Positions 10,518 through 23,954 of a stretch of DNA of 64,000 nucleotides are shown piece after piece. The position numbers and the translations under genes are program-made. Each line of letters opens with the position of its first letter. The first letter of the stretch is position 1. Location of the stretch: positions 806,001 through 870,000 of the forward strand of contig CM033111.1 of the NCBI GenBank assembly GCA_019321725.1. Direction: 5' to 3'. Source of the DNA: Paulownia fortunei. Its lineage: Eukaryota > Streptophyta > Magnoliopsida > Lamiales > Paulowniaceae. The notes beneath the pieces are model-generated. The model saw only the letters and a list, made by a program, of their open reading frames with translations, ran no database searches and was not told the DNA's origin.

Positions 10518-13500
10518 ATGTCAACTTTGTTATACTCTCTTGGACCGAATTTAGTATTACCTCCATTTCCAGATAGAACAAGAACTCTGAACCCAGTTTT
10601 CCAGAGAACCCATTTCAGTAATTTCACAATTCAGAGATCCTCTTTGAGGGGCAGTCTTGGGGTGGCCCGATTTGGAATGGGTCAGGTTCCATTTCCTGAC
10701 CCGGAAAATGCTGAGCTGATAATTAAAGGCTTGTTTGGGAGAGTTGAGGGGTTTCTTTACACTGTTGCTGATGCCGCAGTTAGCTCTGTGGATACAGTTG
10801 ATGCAGTTAGTACAACAAAGCAGAATAATGACTGGCTTTCTGGGATTACTTATGCCATGGAGGCTGTTTTGAAGGTTTGTTAAAGATTTGCTTTTTATGA
10901 TGTATCAAGAAAGATTGGGGCCGGAAACGTTTATTTATTTATTTTGTATGGGTGGAATTGATGGATTGGAGAAAAGCCCTATTTAGGATTTAGAGAAGTG
11001 AGTTGGAAGCATCAAGATGAGAACGATGTACAAATAAAAAGTTGTTTTGGGATCATTCGACAGAAAGTAGTGGTTTTGACAGGATAGGGAAGGATTAGTA
11101 CTTGTATTGGTTTGATAAAGTTTAGATTATTCATTTATATATTTATCTTTTTGTGTTTTTCTTGTTTTGATTAAGTTGTTTGCACTTTCTTTTGTTTTGG
11201 CTTGCAAGAGTAGAATTTGATTCAGAGGGCAACATGATCGGTCACTTTTGGATTGCTACTGAATGCAGAGCTGATAATGAAAAAAAGGGGGGCTGTTGAG
11301 AATTCAAGTGGGTTATATAAGAAGCTAAGAAATCCCGGGCCAAAATATAACTTCACAATTAAAAACTGTCTTTCCAGAAAATAGTTACTTTTATCTTTGA
11401 AAAAAAAAAGGCAGAAAATTATTATATACTGATATACCAGATATAAATCATTTAAACTAAATGGTTGTCGGGGAATACCCATGTGTTGTTATCAATATGT
11501 AGTATTTAGCTAGCATGACAGCTTAATGTGAATTATCTCAATGCATACATATGATTAGCTCATTAGTTTAAATACCTAATTCTCCTAGTTGCATAATCCT
11601 GGCCCTTAAAACCTTGCTATTATTAGTGCATGGAAAGTATTCGTAGTTTCTGAAAGATAATAGCAAGTCAAGGGAGACATTTTTCAGTGAGGTTCTTAAT
11701 GGGAAGAATTAGTGAAGTGTTCTCTTTAACTTTGTGTCTTGAGGAGTGGAGAAGACAGATTCCTAATTCATTTGTTACCTTTTATTTAGTGGATTAAAAT
11801 GTATTTATTTAGGTATAATTCCAGACAATCTCATTTGAGGCTGATGGTTCTTATATACCCCCGATTACCTAGAGCATTATAAAGGTTATGTTGTTTTTCA
11901 GGTTCTGAAAGATGGATTTTCTACTCTGCACGTTCCCTATGCATATGGTTTTGCAATCATCTTACTGACTGTACTTGTTAAGGCTGCCACTTTTCCTTTG
12001 ACAAAGAAACAGGTTACTTCCAGCTACCATTGGTTTATGGTTTTGCAGCAACTTTTTTTCCTACTATGTCTTGTTATTTTCCATGCCTTTAACTTTGCAT
12101 ATGGGCATAGTTACAGCCTTCTAAGCCATCTTAATGATTTAATTAAGTGCCTTCTCAAATTGCAACGTTCAGGTGGAATCAGCAATGGCCATGCAATCTT
12201 TGGCACCTCAAATAAAGGCTATTCAGGAACGGTATGCTGGAGATCAGGTCACTCTTTGTCCTTTGAGTAACATTTTTTTCTTGTTCAGATAGTGGACCTG
12301 ATAATTTCTTCTGAAAAATTGGATCTCTTTGGGGCTAGAACCTTTGATGGCAGTTTATTGTCTGAGACTTTCTATGGTTATGTTATGGTGGTTATTTATC
12401 AATAACTTTGTCAATTATATGGTGGACATTAGTTCCTTTTCCTACACTATTAGAGTGATGCTGGGTGAGTTAGAATGTATCAGTGAATCAATTTCTTTTT
12501 AAACTTTCTTATATGTGGATTGCAGGAGAGAATTCAACTCGAAACAGCTCGGTTGTATAAACTAGCTGGCATAAATCCACTGGCAGGTACTAAACCCATC
12601 TCCAAACCCCTGTTCTTGACTTATACAAGAGAAGGGAATAGAAAAGGAAAAAGGGAAATGGTTACATTTTCATTTGCTGGAATGAATTACATCTACCCAT
12701 CCTCACTTCCAGTGGAAGTGATTTAACTGTTCTCATATTTTATCATTCAGTTCCTTATTTTTTCACTATTCCTAATATACTTCATGGTTATGAAATTTTT
12801 CCTCCATACTTTTGTTTGAACCAGGATGTCTTCCTACACTTGCCACCATTCCAATATGGATTGGGCTTTACAGAGCTCTTTCTAATGTGGCAGATGAGGT
12901 AAATTGCACTACCCACCTACTCCCCCCTCCCCCCCTTCCCTTTTGTTCCTTTTTTTTTTTTTGTTGGAATAATTATCTGCCGTTATTTAACTTTATAACC
13001 ATCAACTTTATGTGTGATTGCGATTCTGCTTTATTATCAAGGGACTTTTGACGGAAGGCTTCTTCTGGATACCCTCACTGTCTGGTCCAACAACTATTGC
13101 TGCTCGACAAACTGGTAGTGGTACATCTTGGCTTTTCCCATTCATTGTAAGACCTTTATCATTCTCTTCATTATATGTCAGTGGCGTATATTACTTAGTT
13201 AGAGATAGTCTGCATTTGCCATGTTTTGTCACTGATATCGTAGTATGTTATTCACAAATTAATGATCAATAACCTTATTTTATAAATGAGTCAAGTTCAT
13301 GGATTGCATCTTACTTGCTAGAGGCTTATTATTCATATTCTTATATGAACTACAAGCAAGGTGTTGTGCCATGAACTTACAGTGTTTACTGGGACCCTGT
13401 TAAACCTATCTTGTAAATCCTATACTAACCCTATATTGAACCTGTTTTTTATTTAATATGATATCTTTTGGCTATTTATGTTAAATTGGAAAGATATCTT

Positions 13501-15574
13501 GCTGATTCTCATTCTTGGTGTCTTCTTCTTCATAGGATGGTCATCCTCCCCTTGGATGGTCAGACACTTTGGCATATCTTGCCTTGCCTGCGCTTCTGGT
13601 TGTCACTCAATATATCTCTATACAGATTATGCAACCGCCACAGGTTTGTCTCATTGGCATTAAACATTAGTTGGCTATTGTTACATTTGGAAATAAAGGT
13701 TGCATCTGCTTTTGCTATTCCCCATTGACTGTGTCAATTAAAAATTCATCTCTTTCTGTGTTGAATTCTCAAGTGTAAACCTATATGCTATATTCTCATT
13801 TGTTGTATTTGCAATGCACTAGTGTTTTCTGTTCAGATATTTGTCTCCATATACACCTCTTCTTTCCTTCCTGCACGTCCCTTCTGGTCCTGAATTTTTA
13901 TCTTGTAATGGAGGGGAAGGAAATTGTGGGAGGGGAAATCCTTGTTACATTTTACATCAACAACTACTTTCTGTTGATATGTTGCGCTTGTTTCTTACAA
14001 TCGAAGTATTGATTAGGATAGGTTGTGATTACTATATGTATCTTTACCATTTCAGAGTAATGATCCAAACCTAAAGAGTTCCCAAGCCATAACCAAACTG
14101 CTACCGTTGATGATCGGTTATTTTGCATTATCAGTTCCTTCTGGTTTAAGCCTTTACTGGTGAGCACCTCTTTTTTTTTTTTTGCATGACTTGTTTTTGT
14201 GACAAAAATTTCTTGTCTCCATATCAATTCAGGGGTGGGCTGGGGGTTTTTCCTTCTTATACTTCATCTTTGTTTGTATACCTCTTTTGCAGGTTTACAA
14301 ACAACATTCTAAGTACAGCTCAACAAGTATGGCTTCGGAAATTAGGGGGTGCAAAAAATAAAGTCAAGCAATTTAGTGATGACAGTATAAAGAAAGAGCA
14401 ATCTCAAGTTCTGGAGCCCATCTCTGAAGCACCCGCTGCCAACAGGATGGTTAGAACCGAAGAGAAACTGACTCCAGAAGGGCATCGTCCGGGTGAAAGG
14501 TTAAAGAGTTGCCGCTTATTTGGTAATCAAAATTTGTTTCTGGTCAGGTCTTATATTCTTCGGATCGTGTTCGTTTTCCAGGTTTAAACAACTAAAGGAG
14601 CAAGAAGCTCGAAGAAGACAGCAAAGAGAGGAGAAAATGAATGCTGAGGAGGCAGTGGCAAAAGGAATTCAACTTATAAATGGAGAACTAAAGAAAGGAA
14701 CCAGTCCACTTGAGAGTGAAGACAGTCGCTATGCTACATCACTTGGTGCTAAATCTGTGATTAGTGCCGGCAGTTCTTCAAGCATTGATGACTTTGCTGT
14801 CAATGGTAATAGTGCCAATTCTGAATCAAAGGATGATGAAAAGGCATCTGTTGATACCAAAGAAAATTTTGAAATTCCAGATGATCACAAGAATGAAAGA
14901 AGCGATTTGCATCTCTACAAAAATGTTGGGAAGGTACCATTTTCACAATTTTGGATTTGACTCGAGTCAATTTTCGCCTAGTTAACTTGCTAAAATATAC
15001 GACAGAGAGTTCAATTTTATTAAACACACTATTTTTGTGCAACAATCTAAGAGATCTCTAAGCATTTTGAGTAGTAGTATTGATGACTGATAATCGATAA
15101 TCAAAACTTAGCAACAACACAAGAAACAAAACATTATAAGTTGAGGAAATTTAGCTTCTTAATGTGGTAAAGTTGTATTGTATTACAAAGTTTTGATAAA
15201 AATGAAACAAATAGGTTGGGCTCACTGGAGTTTGATCTACTTGGACCAGATCCAGTCCATAAGTTCGATGCCCACCTTTTGCCCTAACTCTTTCTATATC
15301 AAATCTAGAACGCAATGTCCTCCACTGTGCCGCATTGTGAGAAACTTTATGGAGTTTCTGTTGTTCAAGTATCTCTCTTTAATTCTCTCTCTTTGGAATC
15401 GGTATATTGCATTTTGGCATACTTAGATTGCACGTCTGTGCTCTGGCCTTTATGAAATTTTGATTTGTTTCTGTACTCCAGGATTAAGTTCCTTGCTGCT
15501 GTTAGAAAGCAAAGATAGCTTCCAGCAAGGATGCTTTCGAAGACAGCAAGCGAATGAGCTTGTTGAAAAGATAG
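10518..15574 (+). CDS. ALB4: OXA1/YidC/Alb3 family thylakoid membrane insertase, ALB4 type
   Basis: ALB3/ALB4 proteins insert and assemble thylakoid membrane proteins; ALB4 assists ATP synthase assembly and overlaps with ALB3. Exons: 10518-10874, 11902-12012, 12173-12247, 12526-12586, 12825-12898, 13042-13146, 13536-13643, 14056-14159, 14293-14499, 14582-14933, and tentatively 15506-15574. Joined length is about 540 aa. Visible: a transit peptide; the first core span GFAIILLTVLVKAATFPLT; KAIQERYAGDQ; GCLPTLATIPIWIGLYRAL; LAYLALPALLVV; and SGLSLYWFTNNILSTAQQ. A long basic/acidic stromal tail begins RFKQLKEQEARRRQQR. I prefer ALB4 over ALB3 for the tail wording (QEARRRQQREEKMNAEEA), absence of a clear SKRSKRK-type cpSRP43-binding end, and neighbouring KCR, CCT5 and BCP1. 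The last exon is uncertain; reading on from exon 10 would instead end at 14960. Confidence 0.88.
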
Positions 15575-18500
15575 CCACCCGGTTAATACAGAATCAAAAG
15601 CTTACAACGTTCGTTTCACGCCAGTCCATGAGATGCAAGAATGCAGCTTGAATTCGCTGCCATATTGCTGCCAAAATTTACACTCTTCTTGCAGAGATTG
15701 TCAAGAGTTAGCAGATGGACGGCGTTTCCTTTATATGACTATATTTTAGGACAAAACTAACTATTGTTCATTGTTCTGAGAATCGAATACGAGGGTTAAG
15801 TACAGTTTGGGGCATCAACTCAAACCGCCCATGTAAACGGGCTTCTGAGGAATATATATATTTTTTTAAATTCTATTGAACTCGTATAGAAACCAATATG
15901 TTATTATGTTAGGTCGTCCTAAAATTATAGGTTTGTTAAAATTGTAAAAATAAAAAATAAGTTATGATTTTGTGCAGTTTGATTATACTATTGCCATATA
16001 AAGAGGAAATATAAGTCTTAGTAACCTTAAAATGCTTCTAATTTTTTGTTTTCATGAAAAAGAATTTGTGAATTGTATAAGCAATAGATGCAGGGTAATT
16101 TTTATGTATAAATTGGACGATATATAAAATGTCAAACATCAAAATTAGAAAAAGGAAGATAATAAATTAGTTAGGAGGATGGATAACTTGTCGTATAAGT
16201 AGAAGCATATTAATGTAGACCACATATCGAATTTCTACTATTTTAAACATCTAACAATTAAAAAATATATTTCTTTAATGCAGCATCACGCACGACATAT
16301 TGTCAACAAAAAGAAAAAGGAAAAACATAGAAATAAACATGGGGAAAAAAATATTTTGACATTTCATCTGTCATGTTTGTAAAAATATACACATATATAT
16401 TCCAGTAAAAGTCAAAGCTTTAGGTTGTACAAAAGAAAAAAAAATTATAATTTTGTTAATAAACATGTTCTTTACAAGTTGAAACGTACCATTGCATATA
16501 GTATGGGATTAATTTAATAATTCTCACCATTAGAATGTCTAGTTTAAAAAAAAAAAAAAGGGCATATCTCTCTTAACATTTTTTTCGTGCTATAGATTAC
16601 AATCCTAATCATTAAAAAGAAAAAAAAATATTCAAAGTTTGGAAAATTCAAACCCTAAATTTCAAAACTGCATTTCAACTTTTACTAGAAATAAAATACC
16701 TAAGTTTGGAGTGTGCATGCATACATAATCCGATCTATGATGAGACAAGTTATTCTAATCACCTTATACCTACGATCTTGTTAATATGAGTTTGAAGTAT
16801 TTGGAGGAAAATTTTATACCTACAATCTTATTGATCGTGAATTCGAATGAATTGAATGAGAAGTTTATACTTATGATGATTATGAGTTCGAAAAACATGA
16901 AAGAAAAATAAAGAGATTATATTAATTAATTCCTTCAATTCCCCTTCAAAAAACTCGAATTCATAAACGGCTTAGGTTATATACGAGTAAAGGTTGCTGG
17001 CCAATTGGTTATTCCTATTATAAGTAATGATAGGTATTGTTATTTGTTAAATTAGGTAAACCTTTTCTTGAATAAATGTGATTGCTTGTGTTCACTCTAA
17101 TTGCTTGACAAACAATATTTGTAACAGGGGGTTTTAATGTGTAAAAACATATTGAAGAACTCAACACGCATTCTATTAAATCTAAGTCTGAAAATTCTGA
17201 AAAAGGCCCTTATCTCCGGCACCAGAACATGTAAATTGAGTGCAAATACTCCTTTACCAGGGCAATTGGACTTATATTCCTGCCGTGAAGGCCAAGAATT
17301 CAGCTGTAAGATTAATAAATTCTTGATATTAAATGAATACTATTTCTTTCTTTCTTTCTTTCTTTTTCCTAATAATCATTTGGTGAAAGATATGGATGCT
17401 ATGCATTATTTATTTTTGACTAAAATCTTAATTATATGCGACAACTTTGAAACATGTATAGTCGAGATTAAGGGGAGAAAAAAGAAAAAAAAAAGACTAA
17501 AGACATTACATTGGAATAATTTTGTATGAGAGTCATGTATTATGTATTTATTTTTTTCATATTATGTTGTAATTTCTCATACTGACTATTTAAAATTTGA
17601 TAAATTGACAGAAGAAAATAAAAATAATTAATCTTAAAATTCTCCAAATTCAACAAAGGCACCTAAGATGTCTCTTAAGATTGTTACAAAATCCTAACAA
17701 TTGGAAGTTTTTGGCACGCACCTTTGTCACATATATATGTGCTTCATAAATGTAGAATGTGGAAAATGGTTTTTTTTTTTTTTTTTTCCTGGAGTCACGG
17801 GGACCACCAACCACACATACTAACCACACAGCTAAGCATTGATCATCTCCACATATCTATACTCATATTATCATGTCACATTGCTCTTCACAACCTTGTG
17901 ACACTTCATTGCTTAAATTATTAGAACATCTAACTTTATTTTTATTTTTCCGAATAAATGACACAATATATGGTAATAAGATAGAACGGGAAAGGGCATA
18001 TTCGACCCATTAATTTTTCATTTTCACTTACGAGATTATACATATCGTTTATAGTAAAAGGCGAAAAGAATTTTCATAACGAAAAATAAAACATGATTAA
18101 AAAAAAAATATTTACCGAGTAGATTAATATTATAATAACTTGAATTGAACAAAGTGTATAAGTAAATTGACAAATTGAGACACGTAAGTTAACTTTCCCT
18201 TTATGAATTAACTAATGGCCCATTTTTGGATCAAACATGACGTGCCCAATTTTTTATATGTTAATTTATGGACATTATAGGGCATATTAAATTGGGAAAA
18301 GCTACCAATAATGGATGGTGAAATTTACCTGTCACACAAATGTAGAATCACTGGTTTAAATTAATAAAATAAGAACGAGTCCAAAAGTGGGGGAATTAGG
18401 CCAATGGGGAGGCCCAACCCACTTTATATATATTTTTTTCTATTAATAAATTTATTAATGTATTTAAGATTAAATACATTAATCAAATTGGGTTGATTAA

Positions 18501-20187
18501 TTAAGCTCCCTCTTAGGGTTGCACCAAGTCCCAAACCTTGTTTCTTCTAGTGGTGACACCATTATTCTTTTTGATTATGTTAAAAAAAATATTTTAAATT
18601 ATGATCTTATCTTCTGCATAATTGTTGTCTTACCCAAGATCCGGATTACTGAAACTTAATTTAATTCTTGCACGGCCAATAGTTGTGGCTTTTTAAATAT
18701 TATTACCGTAAAACAAGATTCGATTAAATTGTCCGAATCTTTAAAATAAAAAATATGTTGAACATACATGATTAGATTTTTATATTGCCATTTTTGTGTG
18801 GGTGCTAATTCGCTGTAGTCTCGTTTTAAATGTAGTTAATTTGGTTTAACAGTGGCAAAATAATAGGAGATTAATTTGGTTCCTCTGCGATGTTCTAATA
18901 TCGTATAAAGTTTTAAATATTTTAAAATAATATTTATAAAAAGTAGGGGAGTTCTATAAGGAGAATCTTAACTAAAAGATGAAATGAAAGTGATTGAGGA
19001 CCCTAATACTTGGTTTTTGAGATATGATGAAACTTGTTTTTTTTTTAAAAAATTACTTTAGGCAGGGATCCAAGGCCCTTGTACAAGTCAAATTGCTGCT
19101 TTTTTTTTTTTTTTGGTATGCAAAATGGAGGAGGGATTGTGTTCCTTTTTTGGATTAAAAGTATATTGGGAATACTTTGCTCTTTTAGAACCAGGAAATT
19201 GAACTAATGGGCACATGTTTTTAGCCACAGCTTGAGGTCCTATTGCCTTTCTATTTACCAAACTGAAATACTAGATGCAAAAATTTAAGATAGTTAAACA
19301 ATTTTTCAATCAATTTTTTTTTTATCATTATTTATATTGAAATATGGGGAAGATAAGGGTAATGGACTGTTATCACTCAATCAGTCCTCCCTCCCCAGTA
19401 TTAAAATTTCATTAGTTTTATTTCTCAGTAGCATATTTGGTATACAACTTACTATACATCGAATATACAACTTACTATACATTTATACATATTCATACAT
19501 ATATATGTAAAATTTGTAGTAAAATACACCAAAATGTACATAGGGAGTATATTATATTATCACTTATGCCACATTAATTTATCTTAATTAACTACATTCT
19601 TAATTAGGCAATTGCTGTTGGTTTTTATGTCTGAAATCCATGTGTAAGACTTCCACTATTCCATATTCATTCACCTTTTTATAAAAAAAATAAAAAAAAA
19701 AAGAGGAACTTATGAATTGATTTGGAATTACACTTGAGGCCACAACTTAAAATAAACAAACTATGATTGGAATGACAAGTAGGTGAATGACTATTTCACC
19801 CTTGGACTATGAAACTTCCCCAAGATTTACCCAAAGGCTATTGATGTAACAAAAACCAAAAGGTAAATAAATTCCTTGAATTTGGTAGCTTCCAATAATC
19901 CCAATTTCCCATAAAATCTTGGTTTAGATTCACTCCCTTCCCTTATCTTCCACACATGAAATTCACCATGTGCTTTGGCCGCAATTCCAAGGTAGTAAAA
20001 ATATACTACTAGACACTATTATGATTTACCATTGATGGTGGAATGCTTAGATGGAATATTTTTTCACACAGTAAAACGTGTGTGTGTGTGTGAGAGCACA
20101 AGCCAGAAAGCAAAATAAGATTGACACCTCATCTCTTTCTGTTCCCTTCAAATTACATTCCATCCGATGGAGAAAATAAAGGCTTTC
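15575..20187. other. Intergenic, AT-rich, about 4.6 kb
   Basis: No gene could be supported. The start should hold the ALB-type 3' UTR. The rest has many A/T homopolymers, a TTTC microsatellite (about 17343-17366), a short perfect palindrome at 18455-18482 and a (GT)n tract near 20078-20092. An open frame at 17137-17529 (130 codons) has no recognisable motifs and ends in simple sequence; I do not call it a gene. Confidence 0.5.
18455..18482. repeat. Perfect 13-bp inverted repeat with 2-base spacer
   Basis: TTAATGTATTTAA is followed by GA and then its exact reverse complement. All bases are A/T apart from one G:C pair per arm, so chance occurrence in this AT-rich region is quite possible. No repeat family is recognised. 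Confidence 0.7.
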
Positions 20188-20194
20188 TATATAA
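20188..20194 (+). promoter_or_regulatory. TATA box candidate for the RCC1-repeat gene
   Basis: TATATAA lies at 20188-20194, about 30 bases before a CA/CT-rich start-like stretch (about 20220) and a CT tract at about 20245-20263 that is typical of plant 5' leaders. The coding region begins 1.4 kb further on, so the leader must be long and spliced. Confidence 0.5.
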
Positions 20195-20219
20195 CATCAC
20201 ACATATTCACACACATACT

Positions 20220-21605
20220 ATCTCATTCTGAACAAAACTTTTTCTCTCCTCTCTCTCTCTCTCTAAAAAGAAAAAAAAAAAAAAAAGGAAATTCTATAGA
20301 AACATCCCATCAAGAGACCATTTTTCTAACCCCCTTTAATCATCACCATCGTCTAAAAATCAACCAAAAGTAATCACCTGAAAATCCCTTGATCAGATTG
20401 AAAACCAAATTCAAGAGTCTTCCCGTTTGATCAGAATTGGTGATTTTTTCATAGCAGATGTCACATGGGTTTTGGGGAATCTTGGGCCCTTTTGCATGTA
20501 AAACTTTGTTTCTGAATTTTTGTTACTTGATCTGTTTATGTATCGGAATGTACAGAATCATGACTATCCCTTGGGTTATTATGTTCTGTTTTTGACAGTT
20601 ATTGTAAAATTCCACTTGATCTTCAGTGTGGATTGAAGAATTATACTTGTCATATTGATCACTAAAGATCCTTATACATGTGGGTTGTTAAAGATTGGAT
20701 TTTCTGGTCAATTTCTTTGTAAATTGGTTGATTATGTTGATCCTTATTGTGGAATTTTATCCATCATCATTTTTTATTCACTAGTCAAATTTTGGCAGCA
20801 CAAACTTCTGGGATTTCTGGATGATGCGTATTTATGAAATTTAGCTTTTTTTTCGCGTGAGAATCCTTTCTTTTTGAGCTTCTTTTTGCGTGGAATATCC
20901 TTTGTGGAAGTTTTGGTATGCTTCATGAAACAGTATTCTTTATTTCCAGCATTCGTATAATCTACGCGTATACTTCTTTTTGTGGAGATATAGATGCTGA
21001 ATGTGTTTGCTTGTTAGATATCATTTGATCTGGTGCTCTCATTTGGGCTGTGCTCGTCTTTGGCAAACTTGATATGGTTAGATCAAATTTGCCAAGTTCA
21101 CTCCTTTTTGTTTTTTGTTTTTAATCACATTGTTTGATCATTCACTGTCGTATATACTGCGGATGTAGCAGTATTTTTAAGTGGTGTGGTGATTTTGACT
21201 TCTAATGGAGTTATAGTCGCCAAACCTTGTCTTGGTTCTTTAAAATAACTTTGATAGAATAGGCAATGCTGATGGCAGCTCTTACTTGTGAAGAAGTACA
21301 CTTCTATGCACAATGTAGTTTAGTAATTGATGATTCATGTTTCAATCCAGAAATGTGTATTGATAATCTTCCTCTGTAAACTTGCAGGCTTGATACAAGA
21401 TATCTGATCAACTTGTAACTCAAAGGTACTGAATCGCTGCATCTTACCTAATAAGATTCTTAGTCAAATTGAGGTTGAATACAACATGGTGACATTGTGA
21501 TGAAATAAAAGGAAATGTAAAAATTTACATGTTCTTGTGGTTTTTCAGTAAATTTGAATCTTCACTTCTGCCAAGTTAGGGCACTGCAGACTTAGAGCGG
21601 TGCCC
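20220..21605 (+). other. Spliced 5' leader of the RCC1-repeat gene
   Basis: Inferred leader between the TATA box and the ATG. Candidate splice sites are a donor CAT|GTAAAA at 20497/20498, an acceptor TTGCAG at 21387, a donor AAAG|GTACTG near 21425 and an acceptor TTTCAG near 21549. The leader before the first donor contains a short upstream ORF starting at 20458 (separate entry). The sequence between the splice sites is T-rich, as plant introns are. Confidence 0.45.
20458..21407 (+). other. Candidate upstream ORF crossing a 5' UTR intron
   Basis: ATG at 20458 opens MSHGFWGILGPFA, reaching the candidate donor after base 20497. If joined to the acceptor at 21387/21388, the frame continues as C-LIQDI and stops at 21405-21407, giving a 19-codon uORF. 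Without splicing it continues for longer in the intron. It sits 5' of the main RCC1-repeat ORF. Whether it is translated or conserved is unknown. Confidence 0.35.
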
Positions 21606-23954
21606 ATGGATGCTACTACTAGTGGAGCGTCGAGTGTTCAATACCATAACATTGCCGAGCAGACAATTGCTTCACTTGCCCCCCCTCCAGTAACACATCA
21701 GAGGCAACAGCGTCATTGTTATGGAAATGCAAGCCCCGGGGAGTTCCCATTGTCTGCCAATCCGTCCATTGTTCTTCATTTCCTTACTGGTTGCAATCTG
21801 GATCCACAAGATCTTGCAAAACTTGAGGCAAGTGTGTTTTATTTACCATTTTCACAGTTGGTCTATTGATTGACATTAGAATTGATGATGCTGCTGATTG
21901 GATCATAATCTTTTTTGCAGGCAACTTGTTCCTTCTTTAGGCAGCCTGCGCACTTTGCCCCTGACTATGAGCTCTCGTTGGCAGAGCTTGCAGCTCTTGA
22001 TATGTGCCAGAAGAGAGCCATATTTAAACCAATGACAATAGAACAACGAGAAGATTTGAAGCAAAGGTGTGGGGGCTCTTGGAAACTAGTCTTGAGGTAC
22101 TTGCTGGCTGGAGAAGCATGTTCTAGGAGGGAGAAGTCGCAGGCAATAGCTGGTCCTGGTCACAGTGTTTCTGTGACTTCTAAAGGAGCTGTGTATTCAT
22201 TTGGTTCTAACAGCTCAGGACAACTTGGACATGGAACTACGGATGAGGAGTCACGTCCTCGCCTAATTAGGTTTCCAATCTTTTCTTACTCTAGTAGACC
22301 TGATGTTACAAAAGCCCGAAAGTTGTTATAGATGGTTGGCTTGAAAGAGAATTAAATGGATTTGTTTTGATGCAGATCTCTGCAAGGAATTCGCATTATT
22401 CATGCGGCGGCTGGAGCTGGCCGGACAATGCTAATTAGCGATGCCGGACGGGTCTATGCCTTTGGAAAAGATTCTTTTGGGGAAGCCGAATACGGGGCTC
22501 AAGGAAATAAATTAGTAACTACCCCTCAGCTAGTTGAATCTTTGAAAGATATCTTTGTTGTGCAAGCTGCTATTGGAAATTTCTTTACAGCTGTATTATC
22601 AAGAGAAGGCAGGATTTACACATTTTCCTGGGGAGATGAAAGCAAACTTGGCCATCAAACAGAGCCAAATGATCTGGAGCCCCGTCCATTGTTGGCGGCG
22701 CTTGAAAATGTACCAGTGGTTCAAATTGCAGCTGGATACTGCTACCTTCTTGCTCTGGCTTGTCAACCTGGCGGCATGTAAGCTGCTCACTTATTTGGAC
22801 TGAAGCATCATATATAGATTTAATATTTTGAAGAAGTATATGTGTTTTGAGTTTGGTGGGGCCATGGATAATCTAAACTTGGCATGCTATTCACAATGGT
22901 CATGTCTTAACAATGCATTTTTTTGAATTCTGTAAAAGATTGAATTTTCAAGTAATTATTTTCTTAATTTGTTGGCTTCATTTTGCTTTCTGTTATCCTC
23001 GCTGCTTAGTTTTCGGGTTATTGATCAGGAGTACATTTTCAGTAATACATGTATGAGTATTGCATCATAACCCAAATGTTGTACTTATATTTTCTTGGTT
23101 GACATATCAGGTCAGTATACTCTGTCGGTTGTGGATTGGGTGGAAAGCTTGGGCATGGTACTAGAACTGATGAGAAGCAGCCGAGATTAATTGAACAATT
23201 CCAAACTTTGAATCTACAGCCTGTAGTAGTTGCAGCTGGTGCTTGGCATGCTGCAGTGGTTGGAAAGGATGGAAGAGTTTGCACGTGGGGCTGGGGACGA
23301 TATGGATGCTTGGGCCATGGGAATGAAGATTGTGAATCAGTTCCTAAGGTGGTTGAAGCACTGAGCAATGTCAAAGCCGTTCATGTTGCTACAGGAGACT
23401 ATACAACCTTCGTGGTTTCAGATGATGGCGACGTTTATTCTTTTGGGTGTGGAGAATCGTCTAGTCTTGGACATAATACTGCTGCTGCCGATGAGCAGGT
23501 TTGATTTTTTTACTTTGGATTGATTTATTTCCAAGTAAATGCTTTCTTGACTTCATAATTATATCCTCTCATTATAAGTTTGCTTTCAATGCTATGTATA
23601 ATTGCTAGTTACTTTCTCAAAAGGGGCGTGAGATTTATGTTTGCACAAATCCATTTGAAATGTAGCCCGAGCGCATGATTACTAATTTGTCATGTCTGTG
23701 TCAATTTTTAGGGAAATAGGCACACAAACGTATTAAGCCCAGAGCTTGTAACATCACTAAAGCAGGTGAACCAAAGGGTTGTACAGATAAGCCTCACAAA
23801 TTCCATATACTGGAATGCTCATACTTTTGCGCTGACGGATTCTGATAAGCTGTATGCATTTGGCGCCGGTGACAAAGGACAGCTTGGTGTTGAGCTTGTT
23901 GCTAATCAAACTGAGAGGGCTAACCCTGAACGGGTCGATATCGATCTCAGTTAA
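21606..23954 (+). CDS. RCC1-repeat (seven-bladed propeller type) protein
   Basis: Five coding exons: 21606-21827, 21921-22270, 22376-22777, 23111-23498 and 23712-23954, giving 534 aa in one frame. After a plant-specific N-terminal part (about 1-145: SIVLHFLTGCNLDPQDLAKLE, CQKRAIFKPMT) come repeated RCC1 blades. These include AVYSFGSNSSGQLGHG, RVYAFGKDSFGEAEYG, IYTFSWGDESKLGH, CGLGGKLGHG, VCTWGWGRYGCLGHG, VYSFGCGESSSLGH and LYAFGAGDKGQLG. The family includes RCC1, UVR8 and many uncharacterised plant proteins; this one matches the Arabidopsis RCC1-family gene that neighbours RGS1 (At3g26100, from memory), not UVR8, whose Trp cluster is absent. The biochemical role is unknown. The ATG at 21606 has a good context (CCCATGG). 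Intron 1 uses a GC donor (GAG|GCAAGT). Confidence 0.9.

Noticed and set aside
17137..17529. 130-codon open frame in the long intergenic region
   Set aside because: No recognisable domain; it runs through a TTTC microsatellite and an A/G-rich end, has no splice partners and no promoter signal that I can see.
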